DNA of 64,000 bases, from the NCBI GenBank assembly GCA_020632655.1, contig JACKFD010000002.1, forward strand, positions 186,001-250,000. The letters are read 5' to 3'. The translations under genes were made by a program, and so were the position numbers. The notes under the pieces were generated by a model that ran no database searches, was not told the DNA's origin, and saw only the letters and a list, made by a program, of their open reading frames with translations. This document shows, piece by piece, positions 9,450-17,840 of this stretch. Position 1 is the first letter of the stretch. Each line of letters begins with the position of its first letter. The DNA comes from Spirochaetaceae bacterium (lineage in GTDB: Bacteria > Myxococcota_A > UBA9160 > UBA4427).

Positions 9450-10201
9450 TGCTGGACTCGCGACCTTCGGACTACATGCTGAACGTCGAGGGGTTGACCG
9501 TGTCCTTCGACGGGTTCAAGGCGGTGGACGATCTCTCCTTCTACGTCGACGAGGAGGAGATCCGGGTGATCATCGGGCCGAACGGTGCCGGCAAGACGAC
9601 CGTGCTCGATCTGATATGCGGCCGTACGCGCGCGTCGGCGGGCCAGGTCTGGTTCCGTGACCAGGAGCTCACGCGACTCAAGGAGCACGAGATCGTGCGG
9701 ACGGGCGTGGGCCGGAAGTTCCAGAACCCGACGATCTACGAGGATCTCACGGTCTTCGAGAACCTCGAGATCTCCTATCCGTCGGGACGAACGGTCTTCG
9801 GCGCCCTCGGCTTCAAGAAGACGAGGGCCGTGATCGATCGCATCGAGGAGATCGCCGAGACGATCTTCCTCGCGGACTGTCTCCACCACGTCTCCGGCGC
9901 CCTCTCGCACGGTCAGAAGCAGTGGCTCGAGATCGGGATGCTGCTGATCCAGGACCCCGCCCTGCTCATGCTCGACGAGCCGGTCGCCGGCATGAGTCCG
10001 AGCGAGCGGATCCGCACGGCGGAGCTCCTGCAGACCATCACCCGGGGCCGATCCGTGCTCGTGATCGAACACGACATGGCCTTCGTCGAGAACATCGCCC
10101 ATCGCGTCACGGTCCTGCATCAGGGGCGGATCCTCGCGGAGGGCTCGATGGACAAGATCAAATCCGATCCGCGGGTCGTGGAGGTCTACCTCGGCCATTG
10201 A
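9449..10201 (+). CDS. urtD: Urea/amide ABC transporter ATP-binding protein UrtD
   Basis: 250 residues. The start codon overlaps the urtC stop (ATGA). Walker A is GPNGAGKT near residue 47, the signature region is LSHGQKQWLEIGMLL, and Walker B is LLMLDEPVAGM. The LSHGQ variant of the ABC signature and VEVYLGH at the C-terminus are typical of LivG/UrtD. It is one of the two cytoplasmic ATPases powering import with UrtB and UrtC. Confidence 0.93.
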   Translation: MLDSRPSDYMLNVEGLTVSFDGFKAVDDLSFYVDEEEIRVIIGPNGAGKTTVLDLICGRTRASAGQVWFRDQELTRLKEHEIVRTGVGRKFQNPTIYEDLTVFENLEISYPSGRTVFGALGFKKTRAVIDRIEEIAETIFLADCLHHVSGALSHGQKQWLEIGMLLIQDPALLMLDEPVAGMSPSERIRTAELLQTITRGRSVLVIEHDMAFVENIAHRVTVLHQGRILAEGSMDKIKSDPRVVEVYLGH

Positions 10202-10226
10202 AGGCGGGGGCGGCGAGGGCCGGCGG

Positions 10227-10979
10227 ATGGATCCAGTCGGGTCGCCGGAAATGGATGCGGAACGGAGCGGCAGGAGCAGGGAGGCAAGGGTGCTGGAGAT
10301 CCAGGGGCTGAGCGCGGGATACGGAGAGAGTCTGGTCCTGCGCGAGATCGACCTCTCGGTCGCGGCGGGGGAGATCGTGGCCGTGGTCGGCCGGAATGGC
10401 ATGGGCAAGTCGACGCTGATGCGCGCTTTGATGGGCATCATTCCCGTTGCTGCCGGGCGGATCGAGGTCGGCGGACAGGACGTCACCTCGATGAAGAGTT
10501 TCGAGCGCGTCGCCGCCGGCCTCGGCTATGTGCCGCAGGGCCGGATGATCTTCGGCACGATGACCGTCCGCGAGAACATCGAAGTCGGACTCGCCTCGGT
10601 CGTCGAGAAGACGATCCCCGAGGACGTATACGAGCTCTTCCCCGTGCTCGAGGAGATGGCGGATCGGCGGGGCGGCAACCTGTCGGGCGGCCAGCAGCAG
10701 CAGCTCGCCATTGCCCGGGCTCTCGCGACGCGACCTCGCTTGCTGCTCCTCGACGAGCCGACCGAGGGAATCCAGCCGTCGATCATTCTCGAGCTGGCGC
10801 GCGTCCTGCGGCGTATCCGCGACCAGCGTGGGCTCGGCATCCTCGTCTCCGAGCAGGTCCTGCACTTCGCGCTCGACGTCGCGGATCGCGTGATCGTTCT
10901 CGAGAACGGTCGGATCACGATGCAATCCACCCGCGACGAGGTCGACGAGCGCGCGGTCGCCGCGCGACTCGCCGTCTGA
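10227..10979 (+). CDS. urtE: Urea/amide ABC transporter ATP-binding protein UrtE
   Basis: 250 residues as drawn. The family start looks like VLEIQGLSAGYGES, and a GTG at 10290 preceded by GGGAGG gives exactly that, so the true protein may be about 229 residues. Walker A is GRNGMGKST, the ABC signature is LSGGQQQQLAIARAL, Walker B is LLLLDEPTEGIQPS. QQQQL and EGIQP are typical of LivF/UrtE. It is the last gene of the first transporter, followed 74 bp later by formamidase on the same strand. Confidence 0.92.
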   Translation: MDPVGSPEMDAERSGRSREARVLEIQGLSAGYGESLVLREIDLSVAAGEIVAVVGRNGMGKSTLMRALMGIIPVAAGRIEVGGQDVTSMKSFERVAAGLGYVPQGRMIFGTMTVRENIEVGLASVVEKTIPEDVYELFPVLEEMADRRGGNLSGGQQQQLAIARALATRPRLLLLDEPTEGIQPSIILELARVLRRIRDQRGLGILVSEQVLHFALDVADRVIVLENGRITMQSTRDEVDERAVAARLAV

Positions 10980-11053
10980 TCACGAGGGGCTGGCGGCGCC
11001 ACGGCCGTCTCCTCCGAAACCCACGAAGAGGCCATCCACGAAAGGAACCGACC

Positions 11054-12283
11054 ATGACCACGAGGCTGATCCAGATCGATCTCTCCAAGTCCCCCTACGA
11101 TCACGACAACATCCACAATCGCTGGCATCCGGACATTCCGATGGTGGCGACCGTCGCGCCGGGCGACGACTTCATCGTCGAGTGTTTCGACTGGACGGGT
11201 GGTCAGATCGCGAACAACGACTCCGCCGACGACGTCCGGGACGTCGATCTCTCCCAGGTCCACTTCCTGAGCGGGCCGATCGGCGTGGAGGGCGCCGAGC
11301 CCGGCGACCTGCTCGTCGTCGACTTCCTGGATCTCGGCGCCTTTCCCGACAGTCTCTGGGGCTTCAACGGATTCTTCTCGAAGCAGAACGGCGGCGGCTT
11401 CCTGACGGACCACTTCCCCGAGGCACAGAAGTCGATCTGGGACATCGAGGGCATGTTCACCAGCTCGCGCCACATCCCGGGCGTGCGCTTCGCCGGTCTC
11501 GTGCATCCGGGGCTGATCGGCTGCCTGCCCTCGGCGGAGCTCTTGCGGGAGTGGAACGTTCGCGAGAAGGCCCTCGTCGACACGGATCCGCATCGTGTGC
11601 CCGAGCTCGCGACGCTGCCGTTCGCGGAGACGGCCCACATGGGTCGCTTGTCGGGAGACGGCGTGACGCGTGCTGCGAGCGAGGCCGCGCGCACGGTGCC
11701 TCCGCGGGAGCATGGCGGGAACTGCGACATCAAGGACCTGTCGCGGGGATCGCGCTGCTTCTTCCCCGTCTACGTGCCGGGGGGCGGTCTGTCGATGGGC
11801 GACATCCACTTCAGCCAGGGCGACGGCGAGATCACCTTCTGCGGCGCGATCGAGATGGCCGGCTGGATCCATCTCAAGGTCGATCTGATCAAGGGGGGGA
11901 TGGCCAAGTACGGGATCAAGAACCCGATCTTCAAGCCTTCTCCGATCACGCCCAACTACAAGGACTACCTCATCTTCGAGGGCATCTCGGTCGACGAGGC
12001 GGGCAAGCAGCACTATCTCGACGTGCACATCGCCTATCGCCAGGCCTGCCTGAACGCGATCGAGTACCTGAAGAAGTTCGGCTACTCCGGCGCGCAGGCC
12101 TACGGAATCATCGGGACGGCGCCCTGCCAGGGGCACATCAGCGGCGTGGTCGACATCCCGAACGCCTGCGCGACGTTGTGGCTTCCGACCGAGATCTTCG
12201 ACTTCGACATCCAGCCGAATGCGGACGGACCCGTCGAGTACCTCTCGGGCGACGTCGACGTGCCTCTCTCCCCGGATCGCTAG
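11054..12283 (+). CDS. fmdA: Formamidase (acetamidase/formamidase family)
   Basis: 409 residues, the usual length for FmdA (about 405-410). Formamidase hydrolyses formamide, and some short amides, to ammonium and formate in the cytoplasm. The N-terminus contains NRWHPDIPMVATV and the middle carries GGNCDIKDLSRGSR and FPVYVPGGGLSMGDIHFSQGDGE, both family hallmarks. C-terminal ATLWLPTEIFDFDI also fits. AAAGGAAC precedes the ATG. Its place directly after a Urt/Fmd-type transporter and before fmdB and urease marks the cluster as a route for using small amides as nitrogen sources. Confidence 0.93.
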   Translation: MTTRLIQIDLSKSPYDHDNIHNRWHPDIPMVATVAPGDDFIVECFDWTGGQIANNDSADDVRDVDLSQVHFLSGPIGVEGAEPGDLLVVDFLDLGAFPDSLWGFNGFFSKQNGGGFLTDHFPEAQKSIWDIEGMFTSSRHIPGVRFAGLVHPGLIGCLPSAELLREWNVREKALVDTDPHRVPELATLPFAETAHMGRLSGDGVTRAASEAARTVPPREHGGNCDIKDLSRGSRCFFPVYVPGGGLSMGDIHFSQGDGEITFCGAIEMAGWIHLKVDLIKGGMAKYGIKNPIFKPSPITPNYKDYLIFEGISVDEAGKQHYLDVHIAYRQACLNAIEYLKKFGYSGAQAYGIIGTAPCQGHISGVVDIPNACATLWLPTEIFDFDIQPNADGPVEYLSGDVDVPLSPDR

Positions 12284-12297
12284 GCAGCAGTCGGGAT

Positions 12298-12341
12298 GCC
12301 GCATCCGGAGCGTCGCGATCGACGCCGCCTCCGGATGCGGC
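12298..12341 (+). terminator. fmdA-fmdB intergenic stem-loop
   Basis: Arms 12298-12310 and 12329-12341 are a perfect 13-bp inverted repeat with an 18-nt loop. There is no T-run. It probably acts as an attenuator or 3'-end stabiliser for the fmdA message, with partial read-through into fmdB. Confidence 0.55.
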
Positions 12342-12359
12342 TCGAATGAGGAAGAAGCC

Positions 12360-12659
12360 ATGCCGGTCTACGAGTATCTGTGTGAGGACTGCGGCGGGTT
12401 CACGGCCCTCCGGTCGCTGGAGGACTACAAGCTTCCGGAGCCCTGTCCGGGCTGTGCGCGGCCCGCGCGCAGAGCGGTTCTGACGGCGCCATCGATCGCG
12501 AGCTGCGGGGGCGCGCTCCGCAAGGCGCATCGACGCAACGAGGCGAGTGTCGAGCGTCCCCGGCGCGGGCGCGCGACGAGCCATGCGGGCCATGCCCATG
12601 CCCACCCGTCACGGGCGGGGCGGGCCGCCGGGGGCCGGCCCTGGATGCTCTCCCACTAG
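12360..12659 (+). CDS. fmdB: FmdB family zinc-ribbon regulatory protein
   Basis: 99 residues starting MPVYEYLCEDCG, the typical FmdB start. Two Cys pairs (CEDC near residue 8 and CPGC near 31) form a zinc ribbon. The second half is Arg/Ala/His-rich and low-complexity. In Methylophilus, FmdB is thought to regulate formamidase expression; its biochemical role is not firmly known. Adjacency to fmdA supports the name. Confidence 0.85.
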   Translation: MPVYEYLCEDCGGFTALRSLEDYKLPEPCPGCARPARRAVLTAPSIASCGGALRKAHRRNEASVERPRRGRATSHAGHAHAHPSRAGRAAGGRPWMLSH

Positions 12660-12668
12660 CGGGAGGCC

Positions 12669-12712
12669 CGACGGATCCGGGTCGGCCGGGACGCATCGAC
12701 CCGGATCCGTCG
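12669..12712 (+). terminator. Stem-loop after fmdB
   Basis: Arms 12669-12684 and 12697-12712 pair perfectly over 16 bp with a 12-nt loop. It separates the formamidase genes from urease. No T-tract follows, so it is either a weak terminator or an RNA-processing site. Confidence 0.6.
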
Positions 12713-12818
12713 CGGCGATCGTGCGTCCTGGCGGAGGGCGCGATCCGCTTGGGCGGCCCGTGACGGAGGCGGTCCGTGGCGGAGGGCGGCCAGCCAGGAC
12801 GAGCAGGGAGACGGAACG

Positions 12819-12863
12819 ATGGATCTGACGCCACGCGAAGAAGAGAGGGAGCGATGGACCTGA
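12819..12863 (+). repeat. Duplicated ureA start / 14-codon leader overlapping ureA
   Basis: An ATG at 12819 begins a 14-codon reading frame (MDLTPREEERERWT) that stops at 12861-12863, inside ureA. Its first seven codons encode the same peptide as the real ureA start 35 bp downstream (MDLTPRE). Within those codons the copies differ only at synonymous third positions. It is either a small tandem duplication of the gene start or a translated leader coupled to ureA. Confidence 0.55.
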
Positions 12864-13156
12864 CGCCGCGCGAGAAGGACAAGCTGCTTCTCTTCACGGC
12901 CGCGCTCGTCGCCGAGCGGCGACGGGCGCGGGGGCTCAAGCTGAATCACCCGGAGGCCGTCGCCTTGATCAGCGCAGCGATCCTGGAAGGCGCTCGGGAC
13001 GGGAGGAGCGTGGCGGAGCTGATGAGCGAGGGCTGCAGGGTGCTGAGTGCAGAGGAGGTCATGGAAGGAGTCGCCGAGATGATCCACGAGGTCCAGATCG
13101 AGGCGACCTTTCCCGACGGCACGAAGCTCGTGACCGTCCACGACCCGATCCAATAG
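12854..13156 (+). CDS. ureA: Urease gamma subunit
   Basis: 100 residues, the standard length of a free UreA. Conserved segments are MDLTPREKDKLLLFTAALVAERR at the start, LKLNHPEAVALIS near residue 30, and VEATFPDGTKLVTVHDPI-like sequence at the end. It is a structural subunit of the cytoplasmic nickel enzyme that splits urea to ammonia and carbamate. GAGGGAG precedes the ATG. The start region is duplicated just upstream (12819). Confidence 0.95.
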   Translation: MDLTPREKDKLLLFTAALVAERRRARGLKLNHPEAVALISAAILEGARDGRSVAELMSEGCRVLSAEEVMEGVAEMIHEVQIEATFPDGTKLVTVHDPIQ

Positions 13157-13220
13157 CGGACGGAGTTCCCTGCGCTGGCCGCGACCCGATCGATACGCGC
13201 CAGCGAGGCGAGGAGTGACG

Positions 13221-13547
13221 ATGAAGATCGGCGAGATCCTCACGGAGGAGGGCGAAATCGAGCTCAACGTCGACCGCGAGACGTGCCAGCTCGAAGTCGC
13301 CAACACGGGCGATCGCCCGATCCAGGTCGGATCGCACTACCACTTCTTCGAGGTGAACCCCGCGCTTCGCTTCGACCGCGAGGTGACGCGCGGCTTCCGG
13401 CTGAACGTGCCCGCCGGCACGGCGATCCGCTTCGAGCCGGGCCAGACAAGAACGGTCGAGCTCGTCGCCCTCGCAGGCGAGCGGCGGGTGTATGGCTTCC
13501 GGGGAGCCGTGATGGGGCCGCTCGACGACGGCGCTCGATCGCGATGA
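13221..13547 (+). CDS. ureB: Urease beta subunit
   Basis: 108 residues from the ATG at 13221, preceded by GCGAGGAG. It has the UreB core VANTGDRPIQVGSHYHFFEVNPAL and later RLNVPAGTAIRFEPGQ, GFRGAV. UreB is a structural subunit that assembles as (UreABC)3. Its stop overlaps the ureC start (ATGA), so the two are translationally coupled. Confidence 0.95.
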   Translation: MKIGEILTEEGEIELNVDRETCQLEVANTGDRPIQVGSHYHFFEVNPALRFDREVTRGFRLNVPAGTAIRFEPGQTRTVELVALAGERRVYGFRGAVMGPLDDGARSR

Positions 13548-15247
13548 CGACGCTTTCACGCAGGGCCTACGCCGAGCTCTACGGTCCGACGACCGGCGAC
13601 CGGGTTCGCCTCGCCGACACGGATCTCGTGGTCGAGGTCGAACGCGACCACACGATCTACGGCGAAGAGGTCACCTTCGGTGGCGGCAAGGTCATTCGAG
13701 ATGGCATGGGGCAGAGCCAGCGAACCCGATCGGAGTCGGTCGACCTCGTCCTGACGAATGCCCTGATCGTCGACCATTGGGGGATCGTGAAGGCCGACAT
13801 CGGCATCAAGGACGGTCGGATCGCACGGATCGGCAAAGCCGGCAACCCCGACGTCCAGCCGGGCGTCGACATCGCGATCGGCCCCGGTACCGAGGTGATC
13901 GCTGCCGAGCGCCAGATCGTCACGGCGGGCGCGATCGACTCGCACATCCACTTCATCTGCCCCCAGCAGGTCGAGGAAGCGCTGATGTCCGGCGTCACCA
14001 CGATGCTCGGAGGCGGTACGGGACCGGCGACCGGCACGAACGCCACGACCTGTACGCCCGGCGCCTGGAACCTCGCCCGCATGCTCCAGGCCGCCGACGC
14101 CCTTCCGATGAACCTGGGCTTCCTGGGCAAGGGGAACGCGAGCCTTCCAGCGGCGCTCGAGGAGCAGATCGCCGCGGGCGCGATGGGTCTCAAGCTACAC
14201 GAAGACTGGGGCACGACCCCGGCCGCGATCGATGCCTGCCTCGGCGTCGCGGAACGCTTCGACGTGCAGGTGGCGATCCATACGGACACGCTCAACGAGT
14301 CGGGATTCGTGGAGGACACGATCCGCGCATTTTCCGGTCGAGCGATCCACACCTATCACACCGAGGGGGCAGGCGGCGGACACGCCCCGGACATCATTCG
14401 TGTCTGCGGCGAGTCGAACGTCCTCCCGTCCAGCACGAATCCCACCCGCCCCTACACCATCAACACCGTCGACGAGCACCTCGACATGTTGATGGTGTGT
14501 CATCACCTCTCTGCTTCGATCCCCGAAGACGTCGCCTTCGCCGAGTCCCGGATCCGTCGGGAGACCATCGCCGCCGAGGACATCCTCCACGACCTCGGCG
14601 CATTCTCGATGATCGCCTCCGACTCTCAGGCGATGGGGCGGGTGGGGGAGGTGATCCTGCGGACCTGGCAGACCGCCCACAAGATGAAGCGTCAGAGAGG
14701 CGCCCTGCCGGAGGACACGTCACGTCACGACAATTTCCGTGTGAAGCGGTATGTCGCGAAGTACACGATCAACCCCGCTCTCACCCATGGCATCGCCCAC
14801 GAGGTCGGCTCGGTCGCGGAGGGTCGGCTCGCGGATCTGGTGCTCTGGAAGCCCGAGTTCTTCGGCGTCAAGCCGAGCCTGATCCTCAAAGGGGGACTGA
14901 TCGTCGCGGCTCCGATGGGCGATCCGAACGCATCGATCCCGACCCCGCAGCCCTCACACTACCGACCGATGTTCGGTGCGCTCGGAGGCGCGCGGAACGC
15001 GACGTGTGTGACCTTCCTCTCCGGGGCCGCAATCGAGGCGGGCGTTCCGGAGCGATTGGGGTTGCAGAACGGGACGCGTGCGGTGCGCGACACGAGAGCC
15101 CTGCGAAAGGCCGACCTCGTGCACAACACCTTGCAGCCCAGGATCGAAGTGGATCCCCAGACCTACGAGGTGCGGGCCGACGGCGAGCGACTCGTTTGCG
15201 AGCCGGCGGACGTGCTGCCGATGGCCCAACGCTATTTCCTCTTCTAG
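13544..15247 (+). CDS. ureC: Urease alpha subunit (catalytic)
   Basis: 567 residues, standard length. Metal and active-site residues fall at canonical Klebsiella positions. His134 and His136 are in the HIHF motif, the Lys that becomes carbamylated is residue 217 in GLKLHEDWG, and the mobile flap Cys319-His320 is in MVCHHL. It hydrolyses urea at a di-nickel centre in the cytoplasm. All key residues are intact, so an active enzyme is expected once UreD-E-F-G load nickel. It starts inside the ureB stop. Confidence 0.97.
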   Translation: MTTLSRRAYAELYGPTTGDRVRLADTDLVVEVERDHTIYGEEVTFGGGKVIRDGMGQSQRTRSESVDLVLTNALIVDHWGIVKADIGIKDGRIARIGKAGNPDVQPGVDIAIGPGTEVIAAERQIVTAGAIDSHIHFICPQQVEEALMSGVTTMLGGGTGPATGTNATTCTPGAWNLARMLQAADALPMNLGFLGKGNASLPAALEEQIAAGAMGLKLHEDWGTTPAAIDACLGVAERFDVQVAIHTDTLNESGFVEDTIRAFSGRAIHTYHTEGAGGGHAPDIIRVCGESNVLPSSTNPTRPYTINTVDEHLDMLMVCHHLSASIPEDVAFAESRIRRETIAAEDILHDLGAFSMIASDSQAMGRVGEVILRTWQTAHKMKRQRGALPEDTSRHDNFRVKRYVAKYTINPALTHGIAHEVGSVAEGRLADLVLWKPEFFGVKPSLILKGGLIVAAPMGDPNASIPTPQPSHYRPMFGALGGARNATCVTFLSGAAIEAGVPERLGLQNGTRAVRDTRALRKADLVHNTLQPRIEVDPQTYEVRADGERLVCEPADVLPMAQRYFLF

Positions 15248-15254
15248 CCGGGAA

Positions 15255-15272
15255 GGGCGGACCGATCCGCCC
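15255..15272 (+). other. ureC-ureE intergenic hairpin
   Basis: GGGCGGA (15255-15261) and TCCGCCC (15266-15272) make a 7-bp stem with a CCGA tetraloop, eight bases after the ureC stop. It may protect the 3' end of the structural-gene message relative to the accessory genes. Confidence 0.45.
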
Positions 15273-15301
15273 GCCGGAGCCCGAACGGGAGCGAGGCGCA
15301 A

Positions 15302-15787
15302 ATGCTGGAGCTGATCGATACCGCCACCATCCCTGGCGCCGCCGACGACACGCTGACCTTGTCCTTCGAGCGTCGGCAGAAGCGTCGGCAGCGGGTTCGC
15401 CTCGACAGCGGCCGCGAGGCCGCGCTCGTTCTGCCTCGTGGCGGCCCGCTCCGGGACGGTGACGGGCTGCGTTCGGCGGACGGGTTCCGCGTACTCGTGC
15501 GGGCTGCCGACGAGTCCGTCTCGACCGGTCGGGCCGAGGATCGACTGACTCTGGCCCGCGCCTGCTACCACCTCGGCAATCGACACGTGGCGCTCCAGAT
15601 CGGTGAGGGCTGGGTTCGCTATCGGCCGGATCACGTACTCGACGAGATGCTCGTCGGTCTCGGCCTGCGGGTCGCTCTCGAGCATGCGCCCTTCGAGCCG
15701 GAGTCGGGGGCGTACGGAGCCCATGCCGGACACGCCCAGGGAGACGAAGGCCTCGACCCGACTCACGAGGTGCACGCCGTCGCATGA
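15302..15787 (+). CDS. ureE: Urease accessory protein UreE (nickel metallochaperone)
   Basis: 161 residues. Recognised from the N-terminal RQKRRQRVRLDSGREAAL strand, the middle ACYHLGNRHVALQI motif with the conserved metal-binding His, and DHVLDEML. The tail after residue 140 contains several His (HAGHAQ, THEVHAVA) as in nickel-storing UreE, though it is not strongly poly-His. UreE delivers Ni2+ to the UreDFG complex on apo-urease. Its stop overlaps the ureF start. Confidence 0.9.
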   Translation: MLELIDTATIPGAADDTLTLSFERRQKRRQRVRLDSGREAALVLPRGGPLRDGDGLRSADGFRVLVRAADESVSTGRAEDRLTLARACYHLGNRHVALQIGEGWVRYRPDHVLDEMLVGLGLRVALEHAPFEPESGAYGAHAGHAQGDEGLDPTHEVHAVA

Positions 15788-16461
15788 CCGGAGTATCGAC
15801 GTCGTTGCTCCGACTGCTCCAACTGAGCAGCCCATCGCTGCCGGTGGGCGCGTATGCCTACTCGCAGGGGCTCGAGTCGGCGGTCGAGCTCGGCTGGGTC
15901 CGGGACGAAGCGTCGCTGTCCGAGTGGGTCGAGGAGCAGCTCGTACACGCGTTCGGTGTGGTGGATCTCCCGATCTTCGTCCGGGCCCATCGCGCGGCCT
16001 CGCGTGGTGACGTGGCGGACCTTCGTCGCTGGAGCAGGAGACTCATCGCCTGCCGAGAGACTCGCGAGCTGGTCGAGGACGATCGAGATCGGGGCCGAGC
16101 GCTCGCACGACTCCTTACCGATCTCGGTCACGAGGACGTCCGCTCGTGGATCTCCGACCCGGACGTGGCCTTCGCTCCGATGGCCGCGATCGCCAGCGTG
16201 CATTGGGGCATCCACCTGGCGCCGGCCCTCCAGGCGCACGCGTGGGGATGGCTCGAGAACCAGGTCCTGGCCGGCGTGAAGCTCGTCCCACTCGGTCAGG
16301 TCGCGGGTCAGCGTCTACTCCTCCATCTCACCCGCCGTGTGCCTGCACTCTGCGAGCAGGTGCGTCGATCAGGCGACGACGAGATCGGGGGCACGCTCCC
16401 GGTCGTGGCCCTGGCGAGTGGTCTGCACGAGACGCAGTACTCGCGACTCTACCGATCCTGA
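15784..16461 (+). CDS. ureF: Urease accessory protein UreF
   Basis: 225 residues, mostly helical. Near the N-terminus it has LLQLSSPSLPVGAYAYSQGL, the UreF signature, and further on LVPLGQVAGQRLL. UreF forms a complex with UreD and UreG on apo-urease and gates GTP hydrolysis by UreG during nickel insertion. It is coupled to ureE by an ATGA overlap. Confidence 0.92.
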   Translation: MTGVSTSLLRLLQLSSPSLPVGAYAYSQGLESAVELGWVRDEASLSEWVEEQLVHAFGVVDLPIFVRAHRAASRGDVADLRRWSRRLIACRETRELVEDDRDRGRALARLLTDLGHEDVRSWISDPDVAFAPMAAIASVHWGIHLAPALQAHAWGWLENQVLAGVKLVPLGQVAGQRLLLHLTRRVPALCEQVRRSGDDEIGGTLPVVALASGLHETQYSRLYRS

Positions 16462-16528
16462 TGACGTCCGAGCCCGCGCGAATCCGATCGGGTAGCACGA
16501 TCACATGCCTGAGATGGGAGACAGCAAG

Positions 16529-17152
16529 ATGGAAGCGACGACACGCGCTCGACGACCCGTGCTCCGGGTCGGAATCGGGGGGCCCGTCGGCTCCGGAAAG
16601 ACCGCCCTCATGGACGCGCTCTGCAAGTACCTGCGCGATCGCTTCGAGCTCGCCGCCGTCACCAACGACATCTACACGCGCGAGGATGCGGAGTTCCTCG
16701 TACGCAGCACGGCCCTCCCGCCGGACCGGATCGTGGGTGTCGAGACGGGCGGCTGTCCCCATACGGCGATTCGCGAGGACGCGTCGATGAACCTCGCTGC
16801 GATCGAGGACCTGTGCGATCGCTTCCCGGAGCTCGACCTGGTGCTCGTCGAGAGTGGGGGTGACAACCTCGCCGCCACGTTCAGCCCGGATCTCGCCGAT
16901 CTCACGATCTACGTCATAGACGTCGCCGAGGGGGAGAAGATTCCTCGTAAGGGCGGGCCCGGTATCACGCGATCCGACCTGCTCGTCATCAACAAGATCG
17001 ACCTCGCCCCCTACGTAGGGGCCTCGCTCGACGTCATGGAGGCGGACACGCGGCGGATGCGCGGGGATCGCCCCTTCGTGTTCAGCAATCTCCGCGAGGG
17101 GAAGGGCGTCGATGAGATCGTGCGCTTCATCCTGACGGAAGGAGTGCTCTAA
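16529..17152 (+). CDS. ureG: Urease accessory GTPase UreG
   Basis: About 207 residues from the ATG at 16529, chosen because GGGAG precedes it; 16505 is an in-frame alternative. The P-loop GPVGSGKT is at residues 18-25, followed by TNDIYTREDAEFL, the metal-site motif GCPHTAIRED, the switch region LVLVESGGDNLAATF and the guanine-specificity motif NKIDLAPYV. UreG hydrolyses GTP to drive nickel insertion into urease. Its stop overlaps the next start as TAATG. Confidence 0.96.
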   Translation: MEATTRARRPVLRVGIGGPVGSGKTALMDALCKYLRDRFELAAVTNDIYTREDAEFLVRSTALPPDRIVGVETGGCPHTAIREDASMNLAAIEDLCDRFPELDLVLVESGGDNLAATFSPDLADLTIYVIDVAEGEKIPRKGGPGITRSDLLVINKIDLAPYVGASLDVMEADTRRMRGDRPFVFSNLREGKGVDEIVRFILTEGVL

Positions 17153-17385
17153 TGCTGATCCGCCTCCACGCGGGATTCATCCGTGCGATCCTTCAAACAC
17201 TGGTGCTCTCGTCTCTCCTCGCCTCGATGGGTTGTGCCGGCGCGTCCTTCAAGTCGGGTGCGTCCCCGGACCAGATCGCCCGGGACGAGCGCGAATGTCG
17301 ATCCCCGAGCGAGGCTCATGCGTCCTATGAGTCCTGCATGCGCGAGCGCGGCTACGTCGTCGTGGACGGCGATCAGATTCGTTAA
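17152..17385 (+). CDS. Small predicted lipoprotein coupled to ureG
   Basis: 77 residues. A hydrophobic N-terminus ends in LLASMGC, a lipobox-like site giving Cys near residue 26. The mature part is about 50 residues with DERECRSPSEAHASYESCMRERGYVVV. The C..A.Y..CM.ERGY pattern occurs in many small proteobacterial lipoproteins of unknown role. Its ATG lies in the ureG stop (TAATG), so it is co-translated with the urease accessory genes. A role in urease or envelope function is not shown. Confidence 0.6.
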   Translation: MLIRLHAGFIRAILQTLVLSSLLASMGCAGASFKSGASPDQIARDERECRSPSEAHASYESCMRERGYVVVDGDQIR

Positions 17386-17840
17386 GCGCCATCCAGCCGC
17401 TTCGCGACCCATTTGAGCCGACGGCGGGACGCCCTGCACGTCCAGTGCGCAGCTCGATCCGGAGCGAACGACGTGTGGCCCGCCCTCGCGTCGAGCGCTC
17501 GCATCGGATGCACGTCGACGCGCGCACAGCTGGGTCGGGAGCGAGCCAGGTCGCAAGCCGTCCGGCCGCGCAATCGAACGCGATCGAAGGGCACCGTCCG
17601 TTCGGTGGCGTGTGGTCGGAGCGCGCGGCCCGGGCGCTGTATCGAGCAAGGCCCGAGGCGGTCGAGCGTGGCACGTGGGTTCGAGCGACTGCCATCCGAA
17701 CGGGCACGGCCTCTCCGCAATGCTCGATTTCGGACATTCGCCATCGGCGAAACCGCAGGATACCGACGCCTCGCTCTGGCATAACAATTGCTCTCGCGGC
17801 TCATGTCTCCTTCCACCCAAACCCACTTCCAGAGGGAACC
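17386..17840. other. Intergenic control region before the porin-urt2 operon
   Basis: About 455 bp without a convincing gene. It carries the sigma-54 promoter at 17777-17792 near its right end, leaving about 390 bp upstream in which enhancer sites could lie. I saw no exact NtrC dyad. Confidence 0.55.
17777..17792 (+). promoter_or_regulatory. Sigma-54 (-24/-12) promoter for porin-urt2-ureD operon
   Basis: TGGCATAACAATTGCT has the -24 GG at 17778-17779 and the -12 GC at 17790-17791 with exact RpoN spacing. Transcription would start near 17803, about 40 bp before the porin ATG. It is one of two strong RpoN sites in the nitrogen island. Confidence 0.75.

Noticed and set aside
17437..17455. GCAC-N5-GTGC dyad as an NtrC enhancer site
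   Set aside because: The half-sites are two bases closer than in the NtrC consensus, so it was not listed.
17445..17840. Upstream in-frame extension of the porin gene
   Set aside because: The extension is Arg/Ser-rich, contains the sigma-54 promoter and has no signal peptide at its start; the ATG at 17841 has a good ribosome site and signal peptide.
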